A DNA stretch of 55,465 nt from positions 1 through 55,465 of the forward strand of contig CAKTVQ010000010.1 of the NCBI GenBank assembly GCA_934630375.1, read 5' to 3'. Below are positions 53,111 through 55,465 of this stretch, piece by piece. The stretch comes from an uncultured Collinsella sp. (GTDB taxonomy: Bacteria > Actinomycetota > Coriobacteriia > Coriobacteriales > Coriobacteriaceae). The translations under genes were made by a program, and so were the position numbers. The notes below the pieces were generated by a model, which ran no database searches, was not told where the DNA came from, and saw only the letters and a list, made by a program, of their open reading frames with translations. How positions within the stretch are numbered: position 1 is the first letter of the stretch; the number at the start of each line of letters is the position of its first letter.

Positions 53111-53152
53111 TACTTAGCTTCCAAAATCATTCCGCAGCGCGAAGGCCCCCGT
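53111..53152. repeat. half copy of a family A element
   Basis: TACTTAGCTTCCAAAATCAT, TCCGCAG and GCGCGAAGGCCCCCG match the left half of the family A elements after fba and grcA. The complementary right half is missing. AACGCCACAAGGGCGA is repeated at 53071 and 53180, so the region seems to be an old duplication. Confidence 0.55.
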
Positions 53153-53218
53153 TGCCAACGCTTCTTATTATTTTCAGACCTAACGCCACAAGGGCGACGA
53201 CCTCGAGTAGGTCAACTT

Positions 53219-53343
53219 GGGAGGGATGAGGGCTTAGTTCCCCAATCTTTCCGCAGGGGGCAAAAAGCCTCGCCGCACGAAGTGCGCAGCGAGGCTTTTT
53301 GCATGCCCGAGGACGATTGGGGAACTAAGCCCTCATCCCTCCC
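53219..53343 (-). repeat. nested-hairpin 3'-UTR element (family A), after fba
   Basis: Outer arms 53219-53246 and 53316-53343 are perfect 28-bp complements. The inner stem is GCAAAAAGCCTCGC (53260-53273 region) with GCGAGGCTTTTTGC, tipped by GCACGAAGTGC. On the fba strand CGTCCTCGGGCATGC and CCTGCGGAAAG lie between the stems. It begins 33 nt after the fba stop. Confidence 0.85.
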
Positions 53344-53376
53344 CGGGATCTATATAGAGTCGGAGTACCCTTGCTG

Positions 53377-54234
53377 TTACTCTGCCTTGCCCACAGAGTT
53401 GAGGTTGGTCATGCGGATCTTAACCAGCTCGGTGATCTCACGCATGCCCTCCTTGGCCGGCTTCTTGGGGTCGAAGCAGGCAGGGTTCTCGGCCATGTAG
53501 GCCATGAAGCCCTTGGTGTAGGCCTGACGCAGCTCGGTAGCGTAGTTGACCTTGCAGATGCCGTTCTTCACAGCCTCGGCAACCTGCTCATCGGGCACAC
53601 CGGAGGTGCCGTGCAGAACCAGCGGCACGTCGACGGCGTCGCGGATGGCCTTGACCACGGACTGCTCGATGTGCGGATCGCTCGTGTACACGCCGTGGCT
53701 GGTGCCAACGCCAATGGCCAGCGAGGTGCAGCCGGTGCGCTCAACAAACTCCTTGGCCTCGGCAGGATCGGTGTAGGGGCTCTCGCCCTCAACCGCGGGA
53801 CCGTCGTCCTCCTTGCCGCCAACCTTACCGAGCTCGGCCTCGACGGGCACGCCCATGGCGCGGCCAGCGTCGGCGACGGACTTGGTCAGGGCGATGTTGT
53901 CCTCGAAGGACTCGTGCGAACCGTCGATCATAACGGAGGTGTAGCCCGTGCGGAAAGCCTGCATGCAGCGGTCATAGCCATCGCCGTGATCGAGGTGCAG
54001 GGCGACGGGCACGGAAGCGCGCTCGGCGGCAGCCTTGACCATGCCGTAGAAGTAATCCAGGCCAGCGGTCTTAATGGTGCCCGGGGTGGTCTGCATGATG
54101 ACGGGGGACTTGGTCTCCTCGGCAGCGGCCAGAACAGCCATAACAAACTCGAGGTTCTCGACGTTGAACGCGCCAACGGCGTAGTGGCCGGCCTGAGCGT
54201 CCTTGAGCATCTTTTCGGTGGTAACAAGTGCCAT
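53377..54234 (-). CDS. fba: class II fructose-bisphosphate aldolase
   Basis: Zinc enzyme splitting fructose 1,6-bisphosphate (or a related ketose bisphosphate such as tagatose) into two triose phosphates. Zinc ligands are in HLDHGDGYD (about 82) and LHGTSGVPDE (His about 208); YTSVMIDGSHESFEDNI (about 101) and EAELGKVGGKEDD (about 133) are the class II signatures. Length 285 is the short GatY/KbaY/Fba form. ATG at 54234 follows GAGGAG; the long upstream open frame is unsupported. It is divergent from a DeoR-type regulator. Confidence 0.93.
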   Translation of the reverse strand: MALVTTEKMLKDAQAGHYAVGAFNVENLEFVMAVLAAAEETKSPVIMQTTPGTIKTAGLDYFYGMVKAAAERASVPVALHLDHGDGYDRCMQAFRTGYTSVMIDGSHESFEDNIALTKSVADAGRAMGVPVEAELGKVGGKEDDGPAVEGESPYTDPAEAKEFVERTGCTSLAIGVGTSHGVYTSDPHIEQSVVKAIRDAVDVPLVLHGTSGVPDEQVAEAVKNGICKVNYATELRQAYTKGFMAYMAENPACFDPKKPAKEGMREITELVKIRMTNLNSVGKAE

Positions 54235-54428
54235 GAGCGTTTGCTCCTCTCCCTCGCCCGCATCTGGACATCGGGCGTACGTGTCCGCAAGGCGTTTTAC
54301 CTTGCGTTTTGCTGCGCTCATTGTATGAAATTCAGCGGGTATGCATGTGCGAGATATTGTCATCGCGCGAGGTCCAACCTTCATTTTTGAAAAGCAAACG
54401 GAAGGGATCGAACCCGAGCGTGCGTGTT

Positions 54429-54521
54429 CGAAATTGAGTTTTGAGCCTTGATCATCTTTCTTTTATAGAAAAAGTAAGTAATCGAAAGGCGTTTTCTTGC
54501 TTAAAAAGAAAATGAACGAAA
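54429..54521. promoter_or_regulatory. CGAAA motifs between fba and the DeoR gene
   Basis: CGAAA occurs at 54429-54433, 54483-54487 and 54517-54521 in an AT-rich stretch. Repeated CGAAA/TTTCG motifs are common operators of DeoR-family sugar regulators. This 335-nt gap contains no other gene. Confidence 0.45.
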
Positions 54522-54569
54522 ATAGACTCAACACAATTCCTGCAAATTTCAGACGATGATGGAGCAACT

Positions 54570-55373
54570 ATGGCCCATGCAACAACCCGAGCTTTCGCCG
54601 ATGAGCGTCGCGCCGCCATCATGGAGATGCTCGAGCATAACGCCTCGGTGCAGGTGGCAGAAATCGCCCAGACCTTTGGTGTGTCCTCCGTTACCGCCCG
54701 TGCCGACCTAGACGCGCTCGCCGAGTCCGGCAAGCTGCGCCGCACGCATGGTGGCGCTGTGTCGCTCCAGAAGCGACTAACCGTATCCACCCAGGATCGC
54801 CGTATCAACGTCAATGTCGCCGCCAAGCAGGCCATCGCGCAAAGCGCCATCGAACTCGTCAGCGACGGTGACACCTTGCTTGTCGACTCGGGCACCACCG
54901 CGCTCGAATTTGTCCGCCTGCTCGACCAGCGCGACGGCATCACCGTCATCACGGCCGACATCACCATCGCCGATTATATCGACGAGAGCATGCCCTCGGT
55001 CGATGTTGTCATGCTGGGCGGGGCACTGCGCAAAGGTCATCGCTATCTGTACGGACCGCTCACCATGCAGGCGATCCAAATGGTCCATGCCGACCTTGCC
55101 GTCATGTGCCCCGGCGCTTTTGTTCCCGGCTGCGGCTTTACAACCGACTTTCCGCAGATGGCCGAGACCAAAACAGCCATGATCTCCGCCGCCCGTCAAG
55201 GCGTTGCCCTCATGGACGCCAGTAAGGTCAACGGACGTGGCATGTACCGCTTTGCCGAGCTGACCGACGTCAACGCCATCGTGATGGACCGTGACCCCGA
55301 TCACGCCGTCGCCACCTCAATCGCCGAAATCGTCGACAACGCCCGCCCAAATCTCCTCATCGCCGGCGCTTAA
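54570..55373 (+). CDS. DeoR family sugar-phosphate-responsive regulator
   Basis: A 267-residue repressor. The N-terminal helix-turn-helix is RRAAIMEMLEHNASVQVAEIAQTFGVSSVTARADLDALAESGKLRRTHGGAV (about 14-65), the DeoR signature. The remainder is a ribose-phosphate-isomerase-like sensor (LVDSGTTALEFV, about 107; VVMLGGALRKGHRYLYGP; CPGAFVPGCGFT). The start ATG at 54570 has GGAGCAA upstream. Divergent placement suggests it controls the aldolase and responds to a sugar phosphate. Its name in public genomes is probably DeoR/GlpR-type. Confidence 0.92.
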   Translation: MAHATTRAFADERRAAIMEMLEHNASVQVAEIAQTFGVSSVTARADLDALAESGKLRRTHGGAVSLQKRLTVSTQDRRINVNVAAKQAIAQSAIELVSDGDTLLVDSGTTALEFVRLLDQRDGITVITADITIADYIDESMPSVDVVMLGGALRKGHRYLYGPLTMQAIQMVHADLAVMCPGAFVPGCGFTTDFPQMAETKTAMISAARQGVALMDASKVNGRGMYRFAELTDVNAIVMDRDPDHAVATSIAEIVDNARPNLLIAGA

Positions 55374-55398
55374 ACAAAAACCACCACAAAGGTGCCTG

Positions 55399-55423
55399 TG
55401 AACTGCACCCCGAAACTTGGACT
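55399..55423 (-). mobile_element. terminal inverted repeat of an IS3-family element
   Basis: TGAACTGCACCCCGAAACTT is close to the TGnACTGCACCC-type ends of IS3/IS150-group elements. Its outer TG points toward the DeoR gene and the transposase gene lies inside, to the right. Confidence 0.6.
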
Positions 55424-55436
55424 GAATAAATAGCGA

Positions 55437-55465
55437 CTACGCCGCAAGGGCCCGGTTCCGGAACT
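55437..55465 (-). CDS. 3' end of an IS3-family transposase (OrfB), cut by the window edge
   Basis: On the minus strand the last eight codons read FRNRALAA and end in TAG at 55439-55437. This tail, 14 nt from the putative inverted repeat, is typical of the DDE transposase OrfB of IS3-group elements (F/YRNxxLAA). The rest lies beyond the window, so the element cannot be classed further. Confidence 0.6.

Overview
The window looks like chromosomal DNA of a host-associated anaerobic actinobacterium of the class Coriobacteriia, most likely Collinsella or a close relative. The basis is high-GC coding sequence, pyruvate formate-lyase fermentation, an actinobacterial-type LexA box, and two LuxR regulators with membrane-spanning N-termini, a type common in Coriobacteriia. 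The genus is an inference; there is no rRNA or tRNA in the window to confirm it.

Layout. 0.3-3.9 kb: a MacB/LolD-type ATPase and its FtsX-like permease. 4.0-6.2 kb: a GyrI-like protein behind a LexA-like box, then a ClC-family anion transporter. 6.4-8.4 kb: a two-component system, followed by ogt. 9.7-15 kb: aspartate-to-threonine genes (asd, lysC, thrC, thrB). 15.2-16.6 kb: mtnN and ysxC. 17-22 kb: anaerobic pyruvate metabolism, with pflA, a DegV protein and a pyruvate formate-lyase split into a 683-residue catalytic protein and a separate 83-residue glycyl-radical protein. 22.2-24.1 kb: a 2-keto-3-deoxygluconate permease and an SDR dehydrogenase. 24.4-29.1 kb: a MarR regulator and a heterodimeric ABC exporter. 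29.6-33.4 kb: aroF, a GNAT acetyltransferase and an AlbA_2-type putative regulator.

33.6-48.1 kb is an agmatine-deiminase island: two agmatine deiminases, two APC antiporters, a putrescine carbamoyltransferase and two membrane-anchored LuxR regulators resembling AguR. It also holds a soluble LuxR protein, a MATE exporter, a YtcJ-type amidohydrolase and two small ORFs. The likely chemistry is agmatine in and putrescine out, with carbamoyl phosphate as the energy-yielding product; the carbamate kinase is not in the window. 48.4-51.4 kb: a BceAB-like ABC transporter. 51.6-52.6 kb: a Nudix-Vsr fusion. 53.4-55.4 kb: class II aldolase with a divergent DeoR regulator. The extreme right edge is the end of an IS3-family insertion sequence.

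The most unusual signal is outside the genes. Several intergenic regions hold long copy-specific inverted repeats. One family places a nested hairpin of about 130 nt just after asd, thrB, grcA and fba, always in the same orientation relative to the gene. It has short conserved motifs (CGTCCTCG and CTGCGGA on the gene strand) between outer and inner stems whose sequences differ completely between copies. Four other dispersed repeat families are present, one of which begins at or within a few bases of the stop codon of three different genes.
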